From: Mesorhabditis belari
Lineage: Eukaryota > Nematoda > Chromadorea > Rhabditida > Rhabditidae
Reading direction: 5' to 3'
NCBI GenBank assembly: GCA_958450365.1
Contig: CAUEEP010000873.1
Location: 372,001 to 436,000 of the forward strand
Length of the DNA stretch: 64,000 nucleotides
Of the stretch, positions 1 through 10,514 are shown piece by piece. A program made the position numbers and the translations under genes. The stretch's first letter is position 1. Each line of letters begins with the position of its first letter. Under the pieces are notes generated by a model. That model saw nothing but the letters and a program-made list of their open reading frames with translations, searched no databases and was not told the DNA's origin.

Positions 1-840
1 ACGCACACTTTCCAAAAAGCTAGTTATTTGTCCAAATTTTCAATTATTTTGTCAGTGCTATTCTTTGCGCATCAGCTGGTCTAAAATTTCTCGGTTTATT
101 ATACCGTATACCCAAAACCTTTCTTCTGTAGACCGAATCCTGGAGCGCACAAATGCCAAAAAAATTAGCCAAGTCCTAGTTTTTCATCTTTCTAATTGTC
201 TGACTTTTTTGCTTACCCATCAATTATGCAAATTTCTCCACTCATTCGGCGACCCAATGAAATTTTTTGACTCCAACATCCCCTTTTTGCGTTTTTTTTA
301 CCGGAAACGCAAGCATTACTTGCGTTTTCTCAAAAAAAAAACTTAAAAATTGCCACCTGAGATCAAAATTTGGAAAAATTCAGTTAAAACGCGAAAATTT
401 TGGCAAATTTTGGCTCAATTTTCAATTTTTTCCAAAAATTTCGTAAAACCTGGAAGGCATTGCGTAAAATCGAACGAAAAACATGCTGAAAAAGCGGCCA
501 AAAGTAGCGATCGTTCATCATTTTCAAAAGAGAGAACAAGTGAACGCTTTTTTTTTGTTCTTTCTTTTTTTGTTTTTGCATCCATTTCTCTTTTCTATGA
601 GCTCTTTTCTTTTCTTTTCTTTATGGCTGAATTCTCTCTCTTTTTCTCTCATTTTCTATACTTTGATAGCCATAATTTGTCGACTTTTCCCTTTTTCCTT
701 TTTCGATAATGATTCTCTAGTTGTTTTTCGGTGATTCCGCCCACTACTTACATACGCGATTAGCATTGGGAAACGTTTTGGATGTCACAAGAGAATTTGG
801 AGATCTTTTTAGAGCTAGAGCTATAACTTAACAGAAATCA
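1..840. other. AT-rich stretch without a recognisable gene
   Basis: Long T and A runs with short accidental open frames on both strands. I see no splice-flanked exon, RNA gene or element end here. Confidence 0.5.
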
Positions 841-900
841 CAATGAGATTTTACCGTTCCAAAGAAAAATTTGAAAAATCAGTCATTCAAAAGAATCTAG

Positions 901-1160
901 GGATCTTTAAAAAGCTTCCCCTAGCCGCCTTGACTCATAGAAGTCTTAGCTCAGTGCCTGAGCGTTCGGCTGCAGTTCTAGGCCTCGATGGTTCGATCCC
1001 CGTCGGACCCTTTTGCAAAAATCAGAAAAATCGAAGGATCTTTAAAAAGCTTCCCCAGCCGCCCGGACTAATAGCAGTCTTAGCTCAGTGCCTGAGCCTT
1101 CGAGTCCAGCTCTGGACCTCGACGGTTCGGTCCCCGTCGCACCTTTTTGCAAAAATCACC
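901..1160 (+). repeat. Tandem pair of tRNA-related (SINE-like) units
   Basis: Two units of about 135 bp each start with GGATCTTTAAAAAGC and contain an A-box-like TTAGCTCAGTGCCTGAGC. They then carry a B-box-like GGTTCGATCC or GGTTCGGTCC and a run of T after the tRNA-like 3' end, as in a pol III transcription unit. The acceptor stems do not pair properly, so neither copy folds as a working tRNA. A tRNA-derived SINE or old tRNA pseudogenes explain them best. Confidence 0.55.
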
Positions 1161-1559
1161 AAGTTTTTTCGACATTTCCAACTCCGTAAAGCTTTTCCCC
1201 ATCAGATTCCCCATCCAGATATTTCCTCTTTTCCCTCAAGACCAGCTAATGATTGAAGATGGATCGCAGGCAAAGAAAAAGAGGCTAAAGAAGTCCCTAG
1301 CCCATATTGAAAGAGATCTCAATGAGATTTCATTCCCTTTTTTTCCTCCTCCATTACTCAATGAAATTTCAAATGTCTTATGCTTTCTGTTTTTAAAAAA
1401 ATATGAGTAATTAGCTTTTTTTTTGAGATCCTTTTTCTCTTGAAGCCAAATTCTTGACCAGGTGAATTTTTTCGTCGCTCTTTTCTTCTGTGACATCCAG
1501 ATTCGATTTTGCACGGTAGATAGTATTTTCAATAAATTTATCAAACTTATTTTATCTCC

Positions 1560-2230
1560 ACCAGAGCTTAATGGCAAATCTTTAATGGCACGTTCATCCT
1601 TGTCGGCCTGTGCTTCATCGGGTTAGATAGTTTTTGTATTTTTCAATAAATTTATCAAATCTTGAATTTTTATCTTCTCTGACATCCAGATCAGATCTTT
1701 AATGGCACAGATGACATCTTTAATGGCACAGAATGTTTGCTATATTGTCCAGCTTTTTCATTGACGTCCAGAGCACGTTCCTGTGCTTCATCGAGCTAGA
1801 TAGTTTTTGTAGTTTTCAATAAATTTATCAAATCTTGAATTTTTATCTTCTCTGACATCCAGATCAGATCTTTAATGGCACAGATGACATCTTTGATGAC
1901 TCAAAATGTTAGCTATATTGTCCAGCTTTTTCATTGACGTCCAGAGCACGTTCCTGTGCTTCATCGGGCTAGATAGTTTTTGTAGTTTTCGACGGATTCA
2001 TTCAATAATTGAATTTTTTATCTTCTGTGACATCCAGATGATACCTTTGATGGCACAGAATGTTTACTATATTGTCCAGCTTTTTCATTGACGTCCAGAG
2101 CACGTTCCTGTGCTTCATCGGGTTAGATAGTTTTTGTATTTTTCAATAAATTTATCAAAACTTGAATTTTTATCTTCTCTGACATCCAGATCAAATCTTT
2201 GATGACTCAAAATGTCAGCTATATTGTAAA
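1560..2230. repeat. Tandem array, units of about 150-175 bp
   Basis: Four imperfect copies of a unit containing TGCTTCATCG, TAGATAGTTTTTGTA, the motif GACATCCAGAT and AATGGCACAG. On the minus strand each copy contains an exon-like open stretch preceded by CTATCTAG. The array may therefore be multiplied exon-plus-intron DNA, but no complete gene could be joined. Confidence 0.6.
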
Positions 2231-2354
2231 GATTTTGAAAGATTCGTTTAGTCCTATTTCTTTTCATTGTTTTGAGTCATTTTTTAAGCTTTGTTCTCAC
2301 GAAAATTCCCAAATTACGACTACAAATCTGTTTTTTAAAAAGCCAAAAGTTTAG

Positions 2355-3501
2355 ATATTTGTTGAGGAAAATGTTGTGACAATGTGGTGGAATTGGTTTC
2401 ATTTCGGAGTGTTCACCGTTTTCTGGAAACTCGTAAATGGAGTTGCGAGATTTGAGCCAACAACAATCACTGACAACAGCCTTGTCATCAAGATGATCAA
2501 GGTTTGAATGAAAGAAGCTTTATAACAATTGACATTGATGGTTCTTTCATATTAGAAAAGCTGGGAGATGTGCTCGAGTTTTGCAAAAAAAATTCTAGTG
2601 CCTCTAAACTCCCACATTTCTTCGTCAATCCATAGACATTTTACTAGTAAAAAAATGCTGAAAGTGTCAGTGCACCAGAAAGGGTGCGTTTCCAAACAAT
2701 GCTGAGCTGTTCTAGGCATTTGGTAGGAACTCTAAACTCTGCTTAAATACCCAACTTTCCCCACATTTTCTAGAATTCATTCCTACCATCATAAAATCAA
2801 TCTGTGACATCCAGATCGCATTCCTGACGCTTCAAAGTAACCAGGAACATCTCAATTCCTCAAATTCTTATTCTTAACATCTTAAAATCAATCTGTGACA
2901 TCCAGATTACATTTCCAACCTTTCAAAGTAACCAGAAACATCTCAATTCCCAAATTCTCATTCCTAACATCTCAAAATCAATCTATGACATCCAGATCAC
3001 ATTTCTGACGTTTCAAAGTAACCAGAAACATTTCAATTTCCCAATTCCCCTAGTAAAAAATGCTGAAAGTGTCAGTGCACCAGAAAGGGTGTGTTTCCAA
3101 ACAATGCTGACCTGTTCTAGGCATTTGGTAGGAACTCTAAACTCTGCTTAAATACCCAACTTCCCCCACATTTTCTAGAATTCATTCCTAACATCTTAAC
3201 ACCAATCTGTGACATCCAGATTACACCTCCAATCTTTCAAAGCAACCAGAAACATCTCAATTCCCAAATTTTTAGGCTGAAAACGTTTCCTCATTCGATA
3301 TGTTGGTTTACATCTATGACCTTGATCGACAAGTCGAATTCCGAAAGACTGAGCTACGCGGAAGTCAAAGAGATCAGGTAAATTGGGGGGGTGAAGTGAA
3401 AAGATTTCAAAATTGCTTCACTTCTATTCATTTTTCGCCATTAAAAGAGTCGACCGGAAGTTGAAGTGGGCGAATTTTATGTTTCCAAGGCTCAATTTTA
3501 A
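2355..3501 (+). CDS. 3' part of an unrecognised protein gene (three exons)
   Basis: Three exons join in one frame: 2355-2501 (49 codons, acceptor GTTTAG, donor AAG|GTTTG), 3276-3377 (34 codons, acceptor TTTTTAG, donor CAG|GTAAATT) and 3448-3501 (17 codons and TAA, weaker acceptor TTAAAAG). All junctions are phase 0, and exon lengths are exact multiples of three. The protein end holds an aromatic stretch (WWNWFHFGVFTVFW), then an acidic segment (YIYDLDRQVEFRK), and finishes with a short tail ending KAQF. The first intron carries 80-150 bp direct repeats. I do not recognise the family, and 5' exons were not found; the ATG at 2382 inside the first exon is a possible but unproven start. Confidence 0.45.
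2640..3260. repeat. Direct repeats filling the intron 2502-3275
   Basis: A block of about 145 bp beginning AAAAAATGCTGAAAGTG occurs at about 2649 and again at about 3057. Between them lie three units of about 85 bp containing TGTGACATCCAGAT and CAAAGTAACCAGAAAC. Confidence 0.7.
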
Positions 3502-3509
3502 GGAGTTCT

Positions 3510-4560
3510 CCTAGCTGGAGTGCACAAGAACCCAATCTCACAATGGTAATCAAATTTAACTAAACCAGGCTCTATTCACTAGGAGCAAAGACGGCTAGGA
3601 GCCAGCTAGGAGGCCAGATAGGAGCCTGGACCTGGCTGGCCTGATCTGGAGCTTGCTTTGACCCTAATTAACTTAAAACTAACGAAAAACAGGCAAAACC
3701 CTGGAGCTAGATCTGGCTGACCTACCTAGACCCTGATTCTGGACCTGGTTCTGGACCTGGTTCTGGCCCTGGTTCTGGCCCTGATTCTAAACCTGGTTCA
3801 GGACCTGATCCTGACCCTGGTTCTGGCCCTGGTTCTGGACCTGATTCTGAACCTGATTCTGGCCCTGATTCTGGACCTGGTTCTGCCCCTGGTTCTGGTC
3901 CTGATTTTAGCTGGCCTGCATAAACGTTGACCCTAGTTCCGGCACTGGCAGAACTCTTCCCAAACCAGTTGTCAGTTATTTTCTCCCACTAATACCCAAC
4001 AATGGGGATTGGGTTGACCTAAAGACGGCTGGTCAAACAAAAAGAGAAGAATCACCCATATGTCATCGAGAGAAAGAAGGGAAAAGAGGCCACACCTCTC
4101 TGCAATCTCATCCCCCAAAGAGGTCATTGTGATCCCGAAAGCTGAATGGGGAAGATGTTGACCCTCACTTGTTGTCTTGTTTTCTAGGCACTCAAAAGAA
4201 CAAAAGGATAAGCTCGAACAAGTTCGATAAATATTTGGATTGGGTTTTGATTGATTTAAGTCTAAGTGAAATCTTTAAAGAATATCTTTCGATAGGTGAG
4301 AGCTCAGAAATTGGGAATCTGGAAGTCATGCTGTTAAAGGAACAGCTTCACCAGGACTTTAGTGTATTCAGGGCTTAGAAGGGGGCATTGTTTCAATGGT
4401 TCAATGGTTCAATGGTCTTCGATATAAAGATTCCATTTCATTCCCGACAGAATCGTTAGATCGAGAGTCGACTTTATTTAGTTGAAAATTCAGTTACTTA
4501 CCTTCTTTCTGATGTACTTTAACTTTAACTTTAACCTAGACTTTCTACCTTTTTCTATTT
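3510..4560. repeat. Stretch with a 12-bp proline/leucine-like repeat, otherwise no gene
   Basis: 3716-3930 is an imperfect array of CTGGTTCTGGAC-like 12-mers. The rest is unique-looking. A possible exon at 4189-4286 is too AT-rich to support. Confidence 0.5.
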
Positions 4561-4566
4561 TAATAC

Positions 4567-4654
4567 CTGATTTCTGAGTTGTTGATTGTCTTGCTCGAGT
4601 GCTGTGGCTTTAGTTGCGATCGCTTCTTCCTTTTGTCGTTGCAGAACTCGAGAT
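4567..4654 (-). CDS. Isolated exon resembling a bZIP leucine zipper
   Basis: This minus-strand exon runs from acceptor CTAAAG to donor CAG|GTATTA, starting in phase 2 and ending in phase 0. Its 29 codons begin SRVLQRQKEEA and continue ATALEQDNQQLRNQ, spaced like the end of the basic region and first heptads of PAR-type bZIP factors, where SR is followed by a KE..I pattern and LE.(D/E)N..L. A small following exon (4498-4530, ending before GTAAGTAAC) could continue it. The preceding exon with the NxxAAxR(S/C) DNA-contact core was not found within 1 kb upstream, so this is either part of a gene with long introns or an orphan piece. Any coiled coil could mimic this. Confidence 0.3.
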
Positions 4655-4984
4655 CTTTAGGGCCAAAAGCTGCATTGAAATCCCCATCTAGAACTCAAAA
4701 ATCGTCCTTTTCAACACTTTTTTTCTAGTTTAAATTCGAAAACGATAATAAATTGTAGTCAATTTTGAAAGAGAATCTATTTTGGTTGGTTGCCCGAGTC
4801 ACTCCGATGTCAATCACCGAAATGAGCATTTCAGAGAAGCATTCAGTGAAGTCCTTAGGGCCAAAAGGCCAAAAGCTCCCCGTTCGTTTTCCCTTGAAAT
4901 TTGATCTGAAAAGCTGACAAAGCTGAAAAGCTTTAACTAGTAATGGAAAACAGAAATGGAGGGGAGAGGTCAATGGAGAATTAG

Positions 4985-5495
4985 TGCCCCTTCACCTGAG
5001 CCCTTTCTCTTTCTTTAGCCTGTTTTGGGGAAATGAATGAATTCATTGGGAAACTGAGCATGAATCTAAAGACTAATCTAAAAGAATACATGACTAGCTT
5101 AAGGCTAAAGCTTACAAGTGGATTTTCAGGGTTGATCTCTTTTCCCATTAGCGCTCTAACTTTGAACTCAAATATCTCGGCGTTGAGCTGTTCAATTTTG
5201 ATTTTCTTGGTATCATTGGATGCGCCAAGTCTTTCTCTATCGATTGATACCAAAACTATTTGAATTGAACAGCTCAACACTGAGATATTTGAGTTTAAAG
5301 TTGGATTGCCAATGGCAAAGGGGCGGAGTCATCAAATCTTTGACAAGCCGTGTTGAGCTGTTCAATTTATAAAGTTTTGATAACATTCGATTTGCCAAGT
5401 CTTTCTCTATCGATTAATATAAAAACTATTTCAATTGAACAGCTCAACACTGAGATATTTGAGTTTAAAGTTGGATTGCCAATGGCAACGTAATG
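4985..5495. mobile_element. Inverted-repeat element family A (copy 1)
   Basis: Alternating direct and inverted copies of GGATTGCCAATGGCAA, GAGCTGTTCAATT and CTTTCTCTATCGATT form long fold-backs. The same blocks recur at 49384-49895, so this is a dispersed non-autonomous element with no coding capacity. Confidence 0.55.
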
Positions 5496-5757
5496 GTTTG
5501 TTTAACACATTCGCGACGACGGCATTTTGGCCGTACAGCCGCGTAGTCGTTAACTGAGAAATTGGTGAATATTCAAAGATAAATTTACTCTTAACTTTTG
5601 TTTTTTAAAGTTTTATAGTTTACGAGTTTCAAAATCGCAAAACTTTGCAAAACTAAAGAAATTTTGATTTTCTCTCTATTCTTTTTGATGCTTTCTCTTT
5701 CCAGTATTGCTATTTCCATGCTTTTACCATTAGAGAATAGAAGTAAAGACTTGCTAC

Positions 5758-5945
5758 TTGAGAAATCCTTGAAAATGTTGGAGCTGGGGTGAGGCAATGA
5801 GTGTCCAGTCGTGTCTCCTCTCCCGCATCAATCCTAATCACATCAATAGGTCGTCCCTTTCCGCAAATGAGAAGTTCGTGCATCGAATTTGACGTCAATC
5901 CAACAAAACTCGATTCAGAATCTCGATAAATAGATCTCCCAAATC
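5758..5945 (-). CDS. Isolated exon of an unrecognised gene
   Basis: 188 bp minus-strand exon between acceptor CCATTAG and donor CTCAA|GTAGC. One frame is open with balanced codon use: it contains IYRDSESSFVGLTSNSMHE, then ICGKGRPIDVIRID and ETRLDTHCL. The composition is unlike the AT-rich surroundings. Flanking exons were not found. A piece of this exon (about 28 bp, GATTAGGATTGATGCGG region) is present again in the direct repeats at 6212-6319 and 6915-7025, so copying of the gene has occurred locally. No family assignment. Confidence 0.4.
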
Positions 5946-6211
5946 CTAATGGCATAGTTAGTCGTAGTAGAAAGATTTGGGATTATATATCCTGGGGTCG
6001 GGCAATGAGTGTCCAGTCGTGTCTAGTCGTGTCTAGTCGTCCAGTCTAGTCGTCCGTGTCTAGTCGTCCAGTCGTGTCTAGAGTGTGCTCCTTGTTGACA
6101 GACAATTTGTCAGACAAATTTTCATTGACAACTTTTTGTCAGACAATTGATCCGACAAACTTTCCGACAACGCGTTTTCTAAAAGGTGCGCTTTTTAAGC
6201 AAAGCTAGAAA

Positions 6212-6319
6212 GGTCTCCTCTCCCGCATCAATCCTAATCAATCCTAATCACTTTATTGCAGAACTTTGCCTAGAGATTGATTCAAATTCTATTAGAAAGT
6301 CTTTAAAGTTGAATATTTA
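6212..6319. repeat. Direct repeat, left copy, carrying an exon piece
   Basis: About 108 bp, starting GGTCTCCTCTCCCGCATC and ending GTTGAATATTTA. It is essentially identical to 6915-7025. It contains part of the exon at 5758-5945. The MITE at 6320 sits directly at its right end. Confidence 0.8.
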
Positions 6320-6909
6320 TCAGGTTGATGCATAAGTGTTTTTGTTCCTTTTCGTCTGCCGTTTCAAGCCAACAAATGCACGAATTAAACTACGGTTGAT
6401 TTCATTAGAAAAAGCAATTATTTTTCTGCAAAATAACATTAAAACGGCTTTAAAAATATTTAATGCCTGGATTTTCTTGAGAGTATGAAGTCGGGTAGTC
6501 AAAAAGGGCTAACTCGATGATGCGGTTTAGGCTCAGGCTCAGGCTCAGGCTCAGGCTAAGCCTCAGCCTAAGCCTGAGCCTGAGCCTGAGCGGTTTAGAC
6601 ACCTTAGCTAAAGAAAACCTATCTTCGTGTCAATAGATAAAAGATAGAGAAAAAAAACGTTTGATATTTGGCCAAAATTTCAGAGAAATTCATTCAGCCA
6701 ATTTTTCCGTAGAGTTTTTTATAGATTTTTACGAAAAAGGCGTTTTTCACTCTCGAATTTGCTTCAAAGTGAACCGAAATTCATTTAAAAAGATGCTAAT
6801 TGAACAAAAAAACACTTTTTTTTATAGAGCAAACTATAGATTAATTCGTGAATTTGTTACTTTTTAACAGAAGTACGAAAAAAACGAAAAGACTTATGCA
6901 TCAACCTAT
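6320..6909. mobile_element. MITE family 2, copy 1 (590 bp, TA site)
   Basis: Terminal inverted repeats read TCAGGTTGATGC and GCATCAACCTA, with TA on both sides. Related copies lie at 52878-53449 and 58939-59564, in the other orientation. The centre (about 6527-6593) is a palindrome of TCAGGC-like hexamers. No transposase frame; short frames inside are accidental. The ends match mariner-type MITEs. Confidence 0.85.
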
Positions 6910-6914
6910 TATAA

Positions 6915-7025
6915 AGGTCTCCTCTCCCGCATCAATCCTAATCAATCCTAATCACTTTATTGCAGAACTTTGCCTAGAGATTGATTCAAATTCTATTAGA
7001 AAGTCTTTAAAGTTGAATATTTATA
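6915..7025. repeat. Direct repeat, right copy
   Basis: Second copy of the block at 6212-6319. A different MITE (7028-7549) abuts its right end at the same TATTTATA position. Confidence 0.8.
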
Positions 7026-7027
7026 TA

Positions 7028-7549
7028 TTGGGTTGGGGAGAATGAGTCGGCGCCGAAAATCGAAAAAAATGTCTAAAACTTCAATTCGACTTCGTCAAAT
7101 AATATGCGTTTGATATGAGTAGAATGAGTTAACTAATTCTTTACAAAATGACATTTAAAAGAAAATTCAAACAGCGCCTCCGCTCAAGAAAAAGCCATTT
7201 TTTCACAAAAACTACAAACTGTGATCTAGAAAAAACCATTGGTGGGGTCTTCCTGCAAATTTGGCAACTTAAGTAATTCAATGTGCTCTATCTTTTTTAT
7301 ATAAACACCAAAGAAGGTTTATGTGAAAGAAACTGTTCAAATGATGAGTCGGACTCTTTGCCATTTTAACCAGCTGCGTTTCGAAGTTGATAAACTCCAC
7401 GAAAGAAAAGCTTTGTGGAATCTCTCAAAAGTGATTTTGTAGAGAAATAGTGGATCCTTTTGATGAAACCAAACGTATGTTTAAAGAAGGCTTTATGTGT
7501 GCAAAAAGTCCCTTTAAAGTTCGGCGCCGACTCATTCTCCCCAACCCAA
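7028..7549. mobile_element. MITE family 1, copy 1 (522 bp, TA site)
   Basis: Perfect-looking terminal inverted repeats (TTGGGTTGGGGAGAATGAG and its complement, continuing through GTCGGCGCCGA). TA lies on both sides. A near-identical second copy is at 49898-50417. It is non-coding; the ends are mariner-like. Confidence 0.9.
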
Positions 7550-7550
7550 T

Positions 7551-8450
7551 AGATACTTTATTTATGATCTGATAATAAAGTGCGCTAGATTTAAGATTAA
7601 AACACATTCATACAGATAACACGAAAAGGGCCGATAAAAAGCAACACGATATAAGATATGGGTAGCACAGATAACGTCAAGGATCCACTAAAGCTTCTAG
7701 ATCAAGATAAGGTTAGGTTAAAGCTGGGAATAGAAAAAATGGTCGGCGCCGGGATTTGAACCCATGACCTGCCGCTCCACGGGTAGAAAAACTGTTTTGT
7801 TTGCTGAATATTGTAGTATAATGTAGTGAAACACAGTATCAGCTGAATACGCCGGTCCTTTAGGTCCTTTTAGGCCGATAAAAAGCCGATAAAAGCAACA
7901 CGATATAATGTATGTAATATATGGGTAGCACAGATAACGTCAAAGATCCACTAGAGCTTCTAGATCAAGTAATGTATTGAAATTGAACAATTTTCCCTTG
8001 TTCATTGTTGAAATGGTTGTTGATCAAAGAGGATTTCTCCTGGAGCAGCAACTGATTTAAATCTTCAGTCATCTAGCGAAGTAACTAACTGCTTTTGCCT
8101 GGCTGTCCTGAACTGGGCAAGTTCTTGGGTTTGTGGGTACGTCTAGAACCAGATGCTTGATTTCAAGATCCAGCTGTTTGCTATTGTTATAATCTATGCT
8201 TAGAATGCAAATTTTACATTCTAAGCATAGATTCGCAAATTCTACAAACGTACCAAAATCGAATCATCAAAACAAAAAAAAGCAAGAAAATGATTAAGAG
8301 ATTGTTCTTAGCCATTCTTAGCCATTCTTAGCCATTCTTAGCCATTCTTAGCCGTCGTAGCTGTCGTAGCAACACGATACAATGTATATAATATAAGAGT
8401 AGCACAGATAACGTCAACAATCCACTAGAGCTTCTAGATCAAATTTCAGG
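7551..8450 (-). mobile_element. Three 3' ends of a non-LTR retrotransposon (minus strand)
   Basis: Segments at about 7551-7700, 7860-7970 and 8365-8445 each hold, on the minus strand, the end of an open frame reading LDLEALVD followed by a stop. After this comes a conserved 3' tail (CGTTATCTGTGCTA, then TATATCGTGTTG). The plus-strand copy at 52098-52330 shows this is the end of a reverse-transcriptase frame. The intervening unique sequence has no gene that I can see; a TTCTAAGCATAG hairpin lies near 8200. Confidence 0.65.
7738..7790 (-). repeat. tRNA-like 3' half (SINE relic)
   Basis: On the minus strand, a B-box GGGTTCAAATCCC closes a T-arm followed by GGCGCCGACC and a T run. No matching 5' half or anticodon arm is present. 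Confidence 0.5.
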
Positions 8451-8590
8451 ATTGACAAATCTCCCCCGATCTAGCCTCAATTCAGATCTCAAAGCAATTC
8501 AGATCTCAATGCAATTCAGATCTCAAAGCAATTCAGATCTCAATGCAATTCAGATCTCAAAGCAATTCAGATCTCAAAGCTCTCAAAGCT
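8290..8590. repeat. Two short minisatellites
   Basis: 8296-8350 is a 10-bp repeat (GCCATTCTTA). 8470-8590 is a 17-bp repeat (TTCAGATCTCAAAGCAA, with T/A variants). Confidence 0.85.
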
Positions 8591-9360
8591 GTGCGCCAGC
8601 TTTGAGCATCGCTCGCTAATCTGGCTATTTTGACTAATTATAGCCCGGCTCGCATTGGCAACATAGAATAACCTATGCAGGGAAAAGAGTACTGCAACCC
8701 AGGGATCCTCTCTAAAGGGTTCCGCTTTGTGCCCAAAAGGCTGAAGTGACCACACAATGCATTTGTCCTCCACCCCTTGCATTTATTGTTCAATTTACCC
8801 TGTTGTGTCCATTTACTACTACTTCTTGAGCAATATGGAACTCACGAAGAAGATTGGGAGTGGGATTTTTCAAAAAAAGCTTTATTTTTCGGCTTTCTAC
8901 CATAAGCCGGGTGACGCTGAGGGTGCTGAAATGCTGAAATTGTTGAAATGCTAAAATTAAACAATCAGCTGATCGAATGACATCCAGATTGAAACTTTTT
9001 AAGCACCATTTTTTGTAGAAACTTATTTTCGTGGCCGAAATGTTGTCAATCTCAGAAAATCCATAGATTCTTTGGCTTTTTGTGTTTCGCATTTGAACGG
9101 AAACACTTTAAGCGAAAATTTTGAGGTCAATTCAAAAGCCATTCATTCACAAATGTCTAAGAAATCACAAAATGAAAAATGAACACAAAATGAACAAATG
9201 ACAAATGAATTGAAAGTGAAAGGAGATATAGATATTAGGTAAAAGATATTTAGTTGTTAGACTGAAAGCTCTTGAAGACTACTTGAGCTGTTGGCTGCCC
9301 TAGACCTTTTTGTTTTTCTTTTTCATTGTCTTTGCGAAGTAATAAGAAAGCAGTAATTAG
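8590..9360. other. Stretch without a supported gene
   Basis: Open frames on both strands of 8567-9092 look like old reverse-transcriptase debris (minus strand, ending near ISERCSKLAHS) but show no RT core motif. The rest is unique AT-rich DNA. Confidence 0.35.
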
Positions 9361-9365
9361 ACAAT

Positions 9366-9590
9366 AATTGGTAATTGATTTGGTACAAATTTGATTCCTT
9401 TTCGGTAGAGATTTGGTTCCTTTTCGGTAGAGATTTGGTTCCTTTTCGGTACAGATTTGATTCCTTTTCTCTACAGATTTGGTTCCTTTTCGGTACAGAT
9501 TTGGTTCCTTTTCGGTAGAGATTTGGTTCCTTTTCTCTACAGATTTGATTCCTTTTCTCTACAGATTTGGTTCCTTTTCTCTACAAAGAG
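9366..9590. repeat. 22-bp tandem repeat
   Basis: About ten copies of AGATTTGGTTCCTTTTCGGT(A/C)-like units; variants carry TCTCTACAG. A relative using TTAGTTCCTTATCTCT is at 33800-33920. Confidence 0.9.
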
Positions 9591-9813
9591 AACTATTTCG
9601 TTGGCAACATTTCTTTTCTCACTACATGTATCACCGCTGGATTTGCTGGATTTGCTGGAGCCTACTATGAGAAAATGCTGAAGGATGGAAGTGCCACACC
9701 ATTTCGAATTCGAAATCTGCATATGTACAATTGTAGAATGTTGGTCACGGGAATCGGATGCTTCAATGACTTGGCTATCATTAGCAATAAGGCTTTCTTC
9801 TATGGGTACAACG
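9588..9813 (+). pseudogene. Nucleotide-sugar transporter (SLC35A-like) exon fragment
   Basis: One frame encodes NYFVGNISFLTTCITAGFAG, then YYEKMLKDG, FRIRNLHMYN and FFYGYNEK. This matches the SLC35A family segment that reads roughly SGFAGVYFEKILK, then a W(I/V)RN(I/M)Q motif and GFFxGY. These Golgi proteins exchange nucleotide sugars for nucleoside monophosphates. A 9-bp tandem duplication adds an extra GFA at the otherwise conserved SGFAG. Neither the N-terminal helices nor the downstream exon were found nearby. The left edge runs into a 22-bp minisatellite, and the right edge into a short GTCTCATGCAA repeat. A relic or captured fragment is more likely than a live gene, but distant exons cannot be excluded. 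Confidence 0.55.
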
Positions 9814-9940
9814 AAAAAGTCTCATGCAAGTCTCATGCAAGTCTCATCAAATCATTGACAACAACATTTGTGCGTTCCAGGATTGCCTTAAAAGAGATTG
9901 GTACAGATTTGGTCTCTGTGAACCAAAGCACGTAAATTAC

Positions 9941-10085
9941 ATTTTTTTTGACTACTCGACTTCATGCTCCAATAAAAAACCATTAAAAAAACATTTTCAG
10001 AAGATTTAAATGTTATTTTATAGAAATATAGTAGCCCTTTTTAATGGAAACAATTGTAAATCAATTGGTGAATTCGTCATTTATA
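9941..10085. mobile_element. Degenerate MITE family 2 fragment
   Basis: GACTACTCGACTTCATGCTC to CAATTGGTGAATTCG parallels the right half of the copies at 52878 and 58939, with many differences and no terminal repeat. Confidence 0.5.
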
Positions 10086-10205
10086 AGTCATAGACTTATA
10101 AAAGACTTTATAAGTCATAGACTTATTGGTTAGCTTAATAAGTCCTAGACTATCGGCTAACTTAACTTTATAAGTCATAGACTTATTGGTTAACTTAATA
10201 AGATC
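10078..10205. repeat. Palindromic tandem repeat
   Basis: Repeated ATAAGTCATAGACTTAT units, each itself a near palindrome. Confidence 0.8.
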
Positions 10206-10514
10206 ATTATAAATATTCTGTGGCTAGACACTGAAAGTAAAAACAAATCCGAAGCGGACTAGTCGAGGTAAAATTTGAAAAATCACTCTCAGAATCTTTC
10301 TTGATTGACACCAAAGTGGCACACTGAAAAATTTGATAAATAGCCGTTTACTTTTTTGTGGAAATTCAAGGGTCAAGTACTCGGCACTTGTTGTTAATCC
10401 CTGGGGAAAAATGGGAAAAATGGGAAAATCGAGATCCCCAAAAATGCCCAATTGGTCAAGTGTGTTCCAGGATTGCCTTAAAAAAGCTTAAAATGGAAAT
10501 CTGATAACTTTCAG

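Noticed and set aside
1236..1577. 113-codon frame (minus)
   Set aside because: Runs across the edge of the 1560-2230 array with no splice support; part may be real exon DNA but no gene can be assembled.
4189..4292. Possible exon after GTTTTCTAG
   Set aside because: AT-rich, weak donor, no partner exon in phase.
6320..6867. Short frames beginning MTTRLHTLKKIQ and MIFGQNFREI that recur at 53267 and 59382
   Set aside because: They recur only because they lie in MITE family 2 copies; no transposase motif.
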